From Margaritispora aquatica (Eukaryota > Ascomycota > Leotiomycetes > Helotiales > Discinellaceae), in NCBI GenBank assembly GCA_007644065.1, contig VJWN01000005.1, positions 496,001 to 560,000 of the forward strand: a DNA stretch of 64,000 nt. The letters are read 5' to 3'. Below are positions 21,791 through 33,605 of this stretch, one piece after another (position 1 is the first letter of the stretch; each line of letters opens with the position of its first letter). The notes beneath the pieces are model-generated. The model searched no databases. It saw only the letters and a list, made by a program, of their open reading frames with translations, and had not been told where the DNA came from. The position numbers and the translations under genes are program-made.

Positions 21791-24374
21791 GTTTCTCGAT
21801 TTTCGACTCCCTTTGTGCTTTGCTGGATAAGTGGCAGGGTGGAATTGGTATAGATGAATGGAATAGGTCTAGAGCACATGACTGGTATTTTGGCGTACTC
21901 AAGTCATTTCAGATGGAGAAGTACACTTGAGGGAACGTTCGGATTATATCTATGTATCTATCTAGACTTTAGTATTCAATACCAATCACCGCCAGACAGT
22001 CGGGCAGTCAATCAATCTTCCAGTGTCAGCTCAACTAGATTCCATAACTAAGTACTCCCAAGTCAATCGAAGAAATAAGTTTTCCCTCAACTGTAGCAAG
22101 AGCATATTGTACCAGTTTTCACTCAACTGTGATTGACAACTGGATTGTCATCTTACTGTGATCTCAAATTTCGAATTGTCGGAGACGGATTTGCACCGCC
22201 TCGAATGTCTCACAGGTTTCGTTTATTGTAAAAATTCTTACAATTATTGTCGAACCTTAGTTCATCTTTCGTCGGAGTCGTACCGGTAGCGATGATAGCG
22301 AATGACCTCTCATTTTCGCTCTTCGAGATGCTAGTGCCAATCACAGTAGACATGCTTTTTGTGTCGTGATAGTATTGATAATAATAATTGTCGCTATAAT
22401 AGTTATAATAATAATAACTCATGGAAATATTAATAGAAAATAGAAAATATCAAATCTCACCTGGTTGAAAAACACGATGAAGTTGTCATCATCATCCATC
22501 CCCCCAAATGAAACCCTGCCGATCTTCCTTCTGGGCCTGGCCCTGACCTGATGCACCCCGGATTTTCCCAGCCGCACGTCGCACATCGCATACGGTATCT
22601 CACTCACTACGGAGGTATAGTATTCTGGAAAAAATATCAACCAACGACGCCCCACCGTGCCCCGAGTTCATCTCCAGGGCAGCGCAGGGCAAGGCAAGGC
22701 AAGGCAAGGCACCACAAATTCCAACACTGGAATCAATTAGTTAATTCTCGATAAAAAAAAAATTCCCCCAGACATTCCCAAAACTCCGGGCATTCAAACT
22801 TGTAGGCAGACAACAGACAACAGACAACAGACAACAGCCTTGGCCGAGTCGTGACGTGAACCAATGTTCCGTGAGATAGCGAACATGCGGCTCAATCCAC
22901 AGGTCGAGAGAGAACGATGTCTCTCTCTCTCGACTCCCTCACATGAAAAGGCGAGTCCCGACGACCTCTCAATCGCACACGCCGATCATGTCAAGCTTCT
23001 AGAACAATGAAGAATAATGGAGCCCCTTCTAATATGGAAGGAAAATGAAAAAAGGGAAAGAGAAAAAAAAAAACGATGCCCCAAACCCAAGACAAGTAAG
23101 TGCCAGCCAGATAACGCCATCCGAAGAGAAAAATCCTCAGACGGTCACACTCGCCCCATTGCCAAGTTTCCATTACGTTTTTAGCTCCATCGCGAGGGAC
23201 CTGCTCCCTACAGGCAGGTAGGTGGTAGGTAGGCTCTGGCGTGCGACGGAGCCCACTCCCCGCCTTATGTTGTGCACCGCACATCTGGCTAGGTATTACC
23301 TCATTTCTGGCTCGGCCAGACCATCGGTGAGCGCAGACCAGAGCAGGGCACAGTTCTTGCATTGTCGCGAGAGAGCGAAAGGGGAAGAAGAAAAAAGCCA
23401 AATAAAAAAACTTCTCTGGGTGAACCGGTGGAAATATGACAACTGGCACTTGACAGAGCAAGAACAAGCTGGAGATTGAGTAATGGAATTCGGTTACTGG
23501 GTCGGGTATGGTATGGTACCTGGATGGATGTCTTTGGAGGGAGACGAAAAAAGCTGCGAGACAGGAGGCAGACATCAAACAAACGGAGTACGCGAGAGGG
23601 GACAAGGGGAGAAGGAAGAGGGCACGCAATGTCGACCTAGTTCCCGTCGAGTTTCTTGGTATGTTACTCTGGATGTTGTCCACCTGATGCATTCGTGCTA
23701 TTGGATTGGCGCCCGGTCTTCTAGAACACCCAGCAGCAGCACCAGGAGGATGGTAGAATGCTTCTTGGCCTTCCACGAGGGGAATGGATCGGGGCGTGGT
23801 AGGGGAGCACGGTAGGACGGTAGGTTGGTCAAGCTTGCTCGTCAAGGGCAGGGAGGGAGTGAGTGAGTGCACAGTGCATACCTTGAGCTTACCGTTACTA
23901 ATGGAACAAATTTTCCAATCACTGGTCGCTTTTGGTTTTTCGGTCCCCTTGTCAATGCTGTGTGTGTATGATGCGACTGTAGCGAGGTTGGTTTGATATA
24001 AGAGTTGCAGCTTTCCCCTCACATTTAGGAAACACGGAACATCATCACATCATCATCATCGTTCTCATCATCAGTGTCATCATCAGTGTCATCATCAGTG
24101 TCATCCTCAGTGCATCCTCAGTGTCATCCTCAGTGTCATCATCATCATCGAGGTTATCTTTATCAAACAAGGAGAATTGCGTGTCTGAACAACATTGCCT
24201 CGACACTAATAGACACTTGATCGAAGAAAAGCCGAGTCTAACAAATTCGAACCATAGCCGAAGTGGAGAACTTCAACCTCAACCTCAAAGCGTGACTTCC
24301 AACCTCACACTTCTATTTCACCCACCAAATCTCATCTTCCACTCACAAAAATCACATACACACACACCTTCAAA
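21791..24374. other. Long non-coding region upstream of the DUF3602 gene, with one long antisense open frame
   Basis: Simple repeats are present: GGCAA-type at about 22688-22710 and ACAACAG-type at about 22807-22836. A minus-strand frame is open from 24022 to 22991; its first ATG (23692) gives 233 aa with no recognised domain. I do not call it a gene (see findings). The final 300 nt form the leader of the next gene and contain a 12-nt tandem repeat. Confidence 0.5.
24065..24135. repeat. Six tandem copies of a 12-nt unit (TCATCATCAGTG and variants)
   Basis: Three copies of TCATCATCAGTG are followed by TCATCCTCAGTG, an 11-nt shortened copy and another TCATCCTCAGTG. The array ends 240 nt before the ATG of the DUF3602 gene, probably in its leader or core promoter. 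Confidence 0.88.
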
Positions 24375-25200
24375 ATGTCGGCCGCAATCCCCTCATCAGC
24401 AATCAAGAAGACCGGACGGTCCAGCTCCAATGAAGCCAAAGGACCCATGAGCCACGGCCGTGGAGGTGCTGGTATGTACATGTCACATCACCATATGTTG
24501 CTGCCATACATCGATTGAATCTGTACTGATGAAAAACCAGGCAATATGGGAAACTCGGTGAATGATTTTGATAAACCATCGCTTGATACGCCTACGATCA
24601 AGAGTGAGGTTTACACGACTGGACGCGGTGGAAGTGGCAATATGGCCAAGAATGACGATCCCGAGGCTGCTAGACGGGCACAGGATGTTGTTGCGTATGT
24701 TTTTCCTCTTCTTCTCATCCTATCAATCTTTCTCTACCTTCTCTCGCTATTCACTCGCGGTATTATGAACATCACTACCAGCGTAGTTTTCTTCTCTAAA
24801 CTCAACATCACCACCATCATCACCAACACCAACACCAGCACATGACCTCCCTTCCACCCACCCACCCATCCATCCATCCATCCATCCCCCTCTCCCCGTC
24901 CCACCCTCCCACCTCTTCTTCCCATCCAAGCATCCACCCAGAAACCAAACTGACAATACCCCCAGCACGCCACGCCGCGAATCCAACAACAACACGCACG
25001 TCGGGCGCGGCGGCGCCGCCAACGTCTTCTCGCCCGCCCTGCTGGCCGAGATGAAGAAGAACAACAACTCCGGCGCGGACGGCAGCGCCATCGACTCGAG
25101 ATCGCAGGATGGCGAGAAGAGGGAGGAGACGGCGGCGCTGAGGAAGGGCGAGAAGGGTTGGGCGGATCGGAGTAAGGAGTGGTTGATGGGCAAGAAATAG
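24375..25200 (+). CDS. DUF3602 / Par32-like glycine-repeat protein
   Basis: Members of this family include yeast Par32, phosphorylated after rapamycin treatment and involved in ammonium-transporter control. Exons are 24375-24471, 24541-24694 and 24966-25200, giving 161 aa, all in phase. The marks of the family are three repeats of a G-R-G-G-(A/S)-(G/A)-N signature: GRGGAGNM, GRGGSGNM and GRGGAANV. The first is rebuilt exactly by the first splice (GAG|GNM). The second intron (271 nt) carries CCATCCATCC repeats and reads through for 50 codons, which would give a false C-terminus. The C-terminus is charged (EKREETAALRKGEKGWADRSKEWLMGKK region). The protein is probably disordered and cytosolic. 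The function here is inferred only from the family. Confidence 0.88.
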
Positions 25201-27212
25201 AGTGTGAGTGAAGCAAGGTGCAATTGGAGAGTGGTATGGTGTGATGGATGGGCGTTTTAATCTGGGCTGGGCAAGGCTGGGCTGGGCTGGGAGTTTGTTT
25301 TATTAATTATTCGTCATTAATACCAATCGAATGAGCGAGTGGAAGAGCTTTTTACCTACCTCGATTTCGCAATTCGACGTGGATATCCTAATGTGGCTAG
25401 CGGGACAAGTGGCCTAGTGATTGAAGTGATAGGAAATCAAGAAAATCAGAGAACTAAGATCAAACTTAATCATCTATAATATAATAACTCCCTATCACTA
25501 TTACGTTGCTATTTCACAGATTACACAGCCAAGGATCAACCGCTTTACTTGATTGATGGATTGATTGATTAAACTACTAATTACAAGTACAAGTAGATAG
25601 TAAAGTGGATGAGCTGGAGTTAATTGCGTTATTTGTACTACATGTACACTTATAAACGAGTAAACGAGCGATGAATGAGCCCATGATAAACCGCCTGTAT
25701 ATCCATTTGTTTTTCGTTTGTTCTATTCCATTCTCTCCTCCCTTTCCTTCTCTCTGGTTTTATCTTAGCATAAATGTACATAAAGTCTTACCTATCTCCC
25801 GACTTATGGCGATAACATTTTTGACTTTATAGAACAAGGTCTAGGCGCTAGATTTAATTTTTATAACGAGATCATTAGGTGGGTAGGTAGGTCTTAATGT
25901 TGCATGAGGTAGGGTTTGATGGGATTTAAGTGATTGCGATTGTGTGTATGAATGTATGAATGTAGATTGATTTAACATATTGTTAAAAACTTACTTAGTT
26001 CCATCATCTCGGCCGTTCATCATCCATTTACCATCTACCATCCACTTGCGCTCCTAAAATTGGTTCTTTCTCTCCGCGATCTACCTGGGGAATCATAAGC
26101 ACCAGTGTTAATTCATATTCCCAGCCCATTCTCGAGAAACGTATATTGAATTGAATTGCCTGATATCCCATTAACCAACTTACCAACCTGCCAAGCAAAA
26201 TAAAATAAAAAGTAACCAAACACGTTAATGACACCGACAACATCAAGATCAAAATCCTTCTCAACAATTCCAGCTTGATTTCTACTTGAACTCAAGCTCG
26301 TGAACTATCTACTTAGCAGTACCAGACCCCTCGGCTCTTCGCCTCACTAAGGTATGGTATAGAGAGGAGAAAGAAAATCGATCTGCCATCACTTTACTAT
26401 TCAGCATGCTTCAAAGACACCACAAGTCAACAAACTTCGTCAGAAACGCATAAACTACCCATTTACCACTTACTTACCCACCATTAAGAACTATAACATC
26501 ACAAATAGCACTTCATCACCACTCTTATCCTCCAATCCACATTTACGTTCATAACCATACTCAGCACCCCCCCCCCCCCCCAACTGAACAATTTTGAAAT
26601 CCCAAGCATTCTCCCCCTCTCCTCCCTTTTCTCTCCTCGACGAGTTCCTTTCTCTTATCCAAAAGAAAAAGAAACAAAAAGAAAAAGGAACCCCCCCAAG
26701 TTGAGACTGAATGGAAAGTCGAAGTTGAAGTTAATACTTTTTCGATCAAGATAATTCATAAAATATATTTTATTATATTTCAATATTATTATAATCTTAC
26801 CACTTATGGTAAAGGACTAGACGGCAGACTCGCACCGGGAATCCGCGACCCTCTCGTAGCATCGTATGAGGAAAAACATGCCTCCTTGGCCTACCGCCAC
26901 TTCGCTTGACAGACCGCAAAGCATAGTGAAATGGAAGCGGTGGCCACAAACAAGGATAACAAAGCGCAATAGCGTAGGGCCAATAAGTAGTGTCAAGGCA
27001 TCGCGCCTGTGGTGGACGTCTTTACGAGAAGCGAATAATATGGCCGCGGAGGCATTTTTGACGGAAGGGGGAATGGTCTAATAGGAGTGTTCGGCTAGCC
27101 ATACCTTTGTCTCTGGGGGCTGTGCATACAATTTCCATATGCTGTAACTTAGGGGAATAAAAAGATATTTGAAATCTAGCTCTCATTGATTAAGATATCT
27201 CTCTGATTAGTG
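25201..27212. other. Gene-poor A/T-rich region between DUF3602 and Clr5 genes
   Basis: No gene I can support. There is a poly-C run of 15 at 26567-26581 and strong A/T stretches at 26760-26800. Around 26815-27080 a plus-strand reading (RLAPGIRDPLVASYEEKH onward) is interrupted by several stops. It could be a gene relic, but I recognise no family. Confidence 0.45.
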
Positions 27213-27768
27213 CTACGATCTGCTTCCTGCATCCTCCCCGCCGCCGATGGTTTGCATGAAACTTTCCCAGTTCACATTCATATTTTCGGCCAGCAAATCA
27301 TGGTTTACTGGATCTTGCTGGGAGGTGTCGTGGCGGCTGTTGTGGTGATTAATCTGCGGTACATCTGGAGCATTCGCTGAAGAGACATCGTTTACTGGAC
27401 TCGGTTGAGAGGCACTGAAGGTATTTATTAACAAGGTTTCTTAGTCTTCTTTTTATGCCACATATTCCGTACAAGAGGAAGTTTTATAAGCTCTTACCTT
27501 GTCACAGGATATAATAGTCTACGCTCTGTGCGCCACTTGCGAAGCCTTGTAGTAAGCTGCTTGTCGCTAAGGAAAATTAAAATGTTTCAGACAATAGCCA
27601 TTTCGAGGGAGCTTACGTTGGCCAAAATCCTTCCTTTTCAAGCTGTTTATAAATATAGCCAGAATAGTTCTGGATGTCCTGAGTCTGCTCGTATAATTCC
27701 TGGATTCTGCCGAACCAGACACCCCAGTATGCCTCTGGCACCCTTGGTGGATGTGGATTGCGCGACAT
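27213..27768 (-). CDS. Small Clr5-domain protein
   Basis: I assembled this from exons 27768-27617, 27566-27498 and 27414-27213 (140 aa, all in phase, introns of 50 and 83 nt). Residues about 13-66 match the Clr5 domain, a fungal DNA-binding-like helical domain: EAYWGVWFGRIQELYEQTQ, then YIYKQLEKEGFWPTDKQLTTRLRKWRTERR. The conserved GF...(T/S)xxQxxxRLxKW core is restored only after splicing T|DKQ. The tail is polar, Gln/Asn/Ser-rich and acidic near the end (MNVNWESFMQTIGGGE). Most Clr5 proteins are longer, so this may be a short paralogue or a shortened copy. An upstream in-frame ATG at 27858 would add 30 residues. It faces a palindrome array just upstream, which suggests it may be regulated there or act there; that is inference. 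Confidence 0.72.
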
Positions 27769-27879
27769 GTTTAAAAAATAAATAAGCTTAATATCGGGAG
27801 GCGACAGGCAATCTATTCTCTGACCATGTTTAATCTTCTGTGCAAGTTTACGCCACATTATATAACTAAGAACGGTAAT

Positions 27880-28358
27880 AAAACGCAATCGTTTTTGACC
27901 TCTTCTAAAACGAAAGCGTTTTCAATGTTGATGACTGCCAGCTCGTTGGTCAATTCATATTCTAGCTCCACTTTATGGCAGCAATTTCTAGCCTCGATTA
28001 AAACGACCACGTTTTAATATCTGATGACCGTCAGCTCGTTGGTCAATTCACATTCTAACCCCACTTGATGGGAGCCATATTTGGCCTTGATTAAAACGAC
28101 GACGTTTTAATGTTTGATGACCATTCCCTTATTGGTCGATTTAAACTCTTGTCCGCGCTCGGAACTGGGGGGCGGGGTTGTCATTTTTGGCCTCTATTAT
28201 AGATGCACACCTTGAACGAACTGTCAGCTTCTTTAAAACCATCCACAATCTAGTCCCTATTAGCGATAGGAGGGCCATATTTGAGCCCCTGATTAAAACG
28301 ACAACGTTTTAATGTTTGATGACCATTTGCTTATTGGTCGGTTCATACTCTTGTCCGC
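27880..28358. repeat. Array of five AAAACG-N4-CGTTTT palindromes in a roughly 93-nt repeat
   Basis: Palindrome cores are at 27880-27895 (N4 CAAT), 27907-27922 (AAAG), 28000-28015 (ACCA), 28093-28108 (ACGA) and 28295-28310 (ACAA). Copies 3-5 extend to the 20-nt dyad TTAAAACGACNACGTTTTAA. Start-to-start distances are 27, 93, 93 and 202 nt. Copies 2-5 are followed by TGATGACY, then TTGGTC, which in copy 3 makes a second dyad TGACC-N11-GGTCA. Copies 4 and 5 are alike over about 90 nt (GCCATATTTG before, ACTCTTGTCCGC after). The array begins 112 nt upstream of the Clr5 gene's ATG. Confidence 0.9.
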
Positions 28359-31300
28359 AATAAAGACAGACGGGGAGCCTATTTTGACCGCACCTTCAAC
28401 TATAGCGAACGATTTACACTCTAGGCAGTCCCTTCACACCAGCCTACTAGCTCAGATCGGCGGACTTCCTCGACTTGAGATTCAAATCCAAATCTGATTG
28501 CAGACTCCGAATCTCTCTTTTTAGACTTTCCCCTATGATAGACACCCACGTGCACCTTCTCACTAACCTCCCATAGAGTAAAGCACTCTAGCTCCAGCTC
28601 ACCAGGGAATAAATCACTTCAAAGTGCTTCAAGTTCAAGAAAGACACAGAGAGCCACTTGCATTTGTTCCTACCGGCCAGGAATAGAGCAGAATAGACAA
28701 AGGAGAAAGAAGAGGAGTAGGGTAAGGGCAGGAGCAAGCCATATGATGAGGCTTGTGTCCTCTGGTTAAGATATGTAGGACATAAAGAAACTAGATATCC
28801 TACGAAAGAGCACAGAGGACTATCGCAAGTTCCATACAGGTATCATTGGCTTAAGGAAACGGTCTCCCGAAAGACTTGACCCATCTGAGGAGGTCATCAC
28901 CGCCAAAGAAGCCAGACATGAGACAAATGATGTCAAGTTCGCTGGCGAGATAGCTTTGATCTTCGTTTGAGAGAATCGTCCGATATGAATACTCGCTTGA
29001 AGTTATAGGAACAGAAGCTGCTAGCAAGAGCAACCAAAATCGTATCCTATGCTCGACAAGCCACTCATATGCTGGAACAAGTGAATGTGCACCATTTTTG
29101 TTTGTTCCCCAAGATTCCAGCTGATGAGCAGTACCCACATTGAGTCTATACTAGACTCAGGAGTTATAATACGCTGAAGTTTTTGCGACTAATATGAAGA
29201 CTGAGATGAAAGTCCATTCACTGAACGAGACCAGTGTATCGACCGTACTAAACGATCGAAGTTAGCAATGTCCCTAGATCGAAAATATCTCCTACATCAC
29301 GACCTATTCCAGCCTTTCGCTTGGTGTGAATACGAAACCGAGTCCCAAGATGAAAATCGTACACAGTCGAAAAGATCAAAAACCAACAAAGATCCTCCGC
29401 GGAGATCCGAGAACGAAGGAACACCCTCGCAGTTCTTTTGGGCCTTGAATAGCCATGCAAACAACACTTCCAACAACCGACGGCAAACCCGATCCCGAAA
29501 TAGAATCAAAGTTGTTATCAACGGTGTGATAAGTACTGTGCCTCAAATCCAATATTAAAGAGACGTTCCACCTCCGTTTTGATATCAAGTCCATCTTCTT
29601 CCTGCAAGACAGTCCATCAGGTCCTGCTTGTGTGACATGGAAATCGCGGTCCAAGGAGCATGCATTGTGTTGGTAACCAGGGTTCAGACGCCTCAGACAC
29701 GGGAAGCAGGATGAAGAAGCGCAGTGGCACAGCACTGACTTTTCGGTGAGGATGTTTGAAATGTCGACCCCGCTTTCTGCCTTGTGGTGAGTGTGCTTGA
29801 CTTCTTGATCTTGAGACCCGGTGTGTGGTTTTTAGGGTACTTGATGGCGAAGAATGATTCGATAACGCCCAGATCGGAGGATTTGCTGATTTTCCTGCAT
29901 GAGACAAAGCAACGCCCAGCTCAATCAGTCCCAGGGTCTTGCATATCTCAACTGCAAGGTGACACACCTTCAAAGTATTGTAATCCGGTGCACTGGTACG
30001 CTACTGTTTGCTTGTACGAGGCTTGCATGTCCTCAAGTTGTAAGCGAGGATTGGCTGTGTCCTCCATGTACCCAAATGCTGGAACTGGTTGAGCCGTTTA
30101 AGCCAATACAAGGATCTGGTGAATGTGCTTTTGTTAGTGTCAGGTTGGAACATTATTCATTGTGCCCACGTGGGGGCTAAGTTGACAGATGTTTTGTTTC
30201 CCCGAGATCTTGGTCCAGCAAATCAGCTTAGTCTATGCGGAGCGTCCAAACGCTTTGTTCGATCATGCTGTCCACTATCGCCGGTGAGGTGCATACGAGG
30301 AAGGTTGATTGATAATGAAGAGCCCTCCACTGGTCTGCCTAGGAAAATAATTCGGACCCTAGGTTCAAAATTCAGCCTGTAATCGCAAGTCCAAATGAAG
30401 GCAATATCAAGTCCATTGTCAAGACATCTCGACGTTTTGGCTAGCTCCTAGCATCAGGGACTCTCCTTTCTAGGAGGACTATCTACGGATATTCTGATTT
30501 GCTTGAGGAAATGATATTAGGCTGCTTGTGTACTTGTAGATCGCGGAACTCGAAAGCCGCATCATGTCGACACTGATAGGATGGCAAACCCAGGAACTGC
30601 ACATTAAGCACTAAATCAATTTGGGCAATGTCGCTTATCGTTTTGTGTTCCACGACATGACGACGGTCAAATATATGGTTCCCAGGAGGACATCTTAAGC
30701 CTTCAAAGTTGAGGACATCCGAGAATCGACAGTGACAGTGATCTGAACCGATTCCTGGCCATGGCTTCTAGAAACCTTGATTCAGTAGGACCCGGAACTC
30801 GTTCATGAGCATCGAAGGTGTTGCACCCGTTTAAGGGGCCAGTGAAGAGTGAACATGGGGAGAAAACCACAATAGACGTCAGACAACAAGATTTTGGTAT
30901 TTGTGTAAAACAGTGCTAAAACTAAAGATGCATGCAAAAACAACCTACTATTTCAGTTCATACCAATTTACTAACGCAACGTGTTATGGAATGAAATTTC
31001 AGCACGTAATCTGGATGAGGTAGTGAAAACGCAAGCATGCATGTTGACATTTGACATCGGAGTCGGATTTTGAATGATGCTTCACTTGAAAGAGAGGTAC
31101 CTCTCCAACTGCGATCAGACCCATCAGCCAAGGTGGTATTTATTCCGGAGAGACCTCCTGTGGAATCTGCATAGCACAAACGCCAACCATGATGTGTGTA
31201 CAGTTGAAACCCCTGAACCGTTTTCGTGACTCGCTATCGAATAATTTCTCTAAGTCGGTGAGATGAAAGCCCGATATCGCATAATGTGCTCAAGTCTAAG

Positions 31301-32800
31301 ATCGGACGATCATTTCCTAACATTCCCCCGATGCGAGAGGTCAATAAGTATCGATTGATGATCTATGGATTTTGGGCGCCTTCAGCGCAACAAGCCAAAT
31401 ACAACAAATACGCAAGCCTCAAGGGCGTTAGTTGCAGGGTTGGAGTCGAAGGGTATTTGATTGGTACTAGAATGATATTTGGACGAATGAGGTACAATTA
31501 GTGACAATTAAAAAGCCACATGGTCCGACATCTACTTTCTTTGCCATACTTGGTGCTTAGACCCGGCGTACGTTAAGTAGCCAGTTTTATTGTAAGTATA
31601 GCCGGGGCACTTTGCTGCACAGCAATTCCATCTCAAGAGTTATGTTTGAATGCCTTTCGTCGAGACAGGTCCTGAAAGCGTATAGTTAAACACAGTATCT
31701 GGTGCAGAAGTTTCAGTGAAGTTGGTTGATTGGAGTTTCTCACATTGACTCCGACTAAGACATCCATTATATTCATATTATGCCCAGGATATTGAAGCAT
31801 ATTTCGGACCAAAACGAAGACCTCTTCTTCGGAGTTTGGACACCAGCATGTGTTGGTGACCCGAGTAGGAAAGACAAAGGTGTCTTCGTTGACTGAATCA
31901 GGCAGGAGAAACAGTGCATAATGCGAAATGTCGTGCAGGAGGATAAATATATGGGTGGCAGGATACCCAAGTCTCAAGGGTGGGCTTTCGAGCTCAAGCG
32001 AGCTTGTTCCCGGCCCCCTGAGTTATCTCCAAGGATTTCTTCATCTGCCATTCCTGGTATTGTTGCTGCAGATGCAGGTGCCGCTTGATGGAGGTGCAAT
32101 TGATTGGTTACAAATACGATTGTTTGGACCAGCAAAGTTGAGAAAGAACTGCACAACCATTCGGAGCTTCGAGGTCCCGAGTACCAGACTCTGGCATTGT
32201 ACGACACAAGCCATAGTTGGGATTTATGGCAGATCTTCGGTGAGGATGGCTTGAGTGATTGAAGTTATGTGTCCAGGTTCTGGTTCCAGTGGTTGTGATG
32301 GTCGAAGGTGAAGATGTAAGACTGAGGTACGAGTAATGGTTGTCCGAGCTCAGTAAAACATGAACTGGACTCGGATGAAACTGGGCTGGGCACACGGATC
32401 ATTCGGGCTAGCCCGCTCTAACCGACTTATACCCGAGACAGTTTCTCGAGTACGGGTTCTCCGCATTTCAATGGAAAGCATATACTAACTACCACCAGTC
32501 CATCTTCAATAATGTTTCTCGATGTAGATTTTTACTCTACCCTACCTGCACTTATTGCTTCATCTCAAATGCGAACTCAATTCAAATGTTTGTGTTCCAT
32601 ACATATTAAGTTTGTCAACTAACATCTGGCATAAGGTTACCCGAGGTGAAAGCTCTTTAGCTCCAAAACACCACAAAGATCGGCACAAAGGATGGAGGAC
32701 CAAGTTCTCCTCATGCAGGTCCTGAACCCTTTTTAGCCCATTCAGACTGCTTTCCCTCGTGTCAACTTTGTCACCACCTCCATCGACGTCATCTAGAACC

Positions 32801-32824
32801 TTTTTTTTTTTTTTTTTTTTTTTT
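32801..32824. repeat. Poly-T run (24 nt)
   Basis: An uninterrupted run of 24 T. It could be the poly-A end of an old minus-strand retroposed copy or simple slippage; no target-site duplication was recognised. Confidence 0.85.
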
Positions 32825-32978
32825 GAAAAAGTCAATTCCACACCATTTCGAGCCGCCATGGCAACGAGCAAAGAGCAAGCGGAGTTTCTTCCTAAGCTGT
32901 AGATCTGGGGCAAGAGGTTTGCGGGGTAGAGGTCACGATGAACTACGGTCAGAGGGAACATCTAGCTCCCAGAACATG

Positions 32979-32986
32979 TATAAAAG
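32979..32986 (+). promoter_or_regulatory. TATA box (TATAAAAG) of the secreted GlcG-like gene
   Basis: TATAAAAG lies 105 nt upstream of the ATG at 33084, a normal distance for a regulated fungal promoter. Confidence 0.6.
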
Positions 32987-33083
32987 CAATGAGAAGGAAA
33001 CTCTTGAGCTCTATTGGCACAAACGCGAAACAATAATCTAATTACAAACATCACTCAAAGCTCAAGCTCTCAAAACATACACA

Positions 33084-33605
33084 ATGCAATTTTCTTTCTT
33101 CACAACAGCTCTCGTCAGCAGCTTGCTGGCTCTGGCTGACTGTCAAGTCACTAACAATGGTCTTGGAAGCACTCCGTCCGATCGACACTACATCAATTCC
33201 CGCCAAGCAGGCATCGTCCTCGCTGCGGCATTTAGAAATGCAACCGCCATTGGTGTTCCCCAGAACATTGCTGTCGTTGATCCATCGGGCCTGCTGGTTG
33301 CCTTCGTACGTATGGACAACGCTTACCCAGGCAGCATCGACATCAGCCAGAAGAAAGCCCGCACGTCAGTCCTGTTCAACGGCATCCCAAGCATTGCGCT
33401 GCTCAACCGCTCGTACTCTGGAGGCGATCTTTATGGTATCGAGGAGACCAATGGAGGACTTGTGGTGTTTGGAGGAGGAGTGCCCATTTATTATAATGGG
33501 TTCTTGATTGGTGGTGTTGGTGTCAGTGGTGGAAGTGTTGCACAAGATATCCAGGTGGCTACAGCTGGAGCAACCGCAGACTTGGCTGGGGGTAATGTGC
33601 CATAA
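33084..33605 (+). CDS. Secreted GlcG/HbpS-like (DUF336) protein
   Basis: A single-exon 173-aa protein with an N-terminal signal peptide (FFTTALVSSLLALADC, about 1-20). The rest is a GlcG/HbpS-like (formerly DUF336) domain: AGIVLAAAFRNATAIGVPQNIAVVD, LLVAFVRMDNAYPGSIDISQKKARTS, then the glycine-rich end VVFGGGVPIYYNGFLIGGVGVSGGSVAQD. In bacteria this fold binds haem or corrinoid-type cofactors (HbpS) or accompanies glycolate oxidase (GlcG). In fungi it is often secreted and of unknown role. The gene stands alone in a gene-poor region, with a TATA box 105 nt upstream, which fits regulated expression. The domain is sure; the activity is not. Confidence 0.88.
   Translation: MQFSFFTTALVSSLLALADCQVTNNGLGSTPSDRHYINSRQAGIVLAAAFRNATAIGVPQNIAVVDPSGLLVAFVRMDNAYPGSIDISQKKARTSVLFNGIPSIALLNRSYSGGDLYGIEETNGGLVVFGGGVPIYYNGFLIGGVGVSGGSVAQDIQVATAGATADLAGGNVP

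Larger units (their letters stand above)
27769..33083. other. 5.3-kb region without supported genes (palindrome array at its left end)
   Basis: The left end holds the palindrome array described separately. From about 28400 to 33080 I find only short frames on both strands, with no domains and no consistent splice chains. A poly-T run of 24 is at 32801-32824. The right end is the promoter of the secreted GlcG-like gene, with a TATA element at 32979. Confidence 0.5.

Noticed and set aside
26815..27080. Plus-strand reading resembling a broken protein (PGIRDPLVASYEEKH region)
   Set aside because: Several stops and no family recognised, so I do not call a pseudogene.
27880..28358. CRISPR-like appearance of spaced palindromic repeats
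   Set aside because: Repeats are few, spacers are themselves repeated, and this is a eukaryotic genome with no cas genes.
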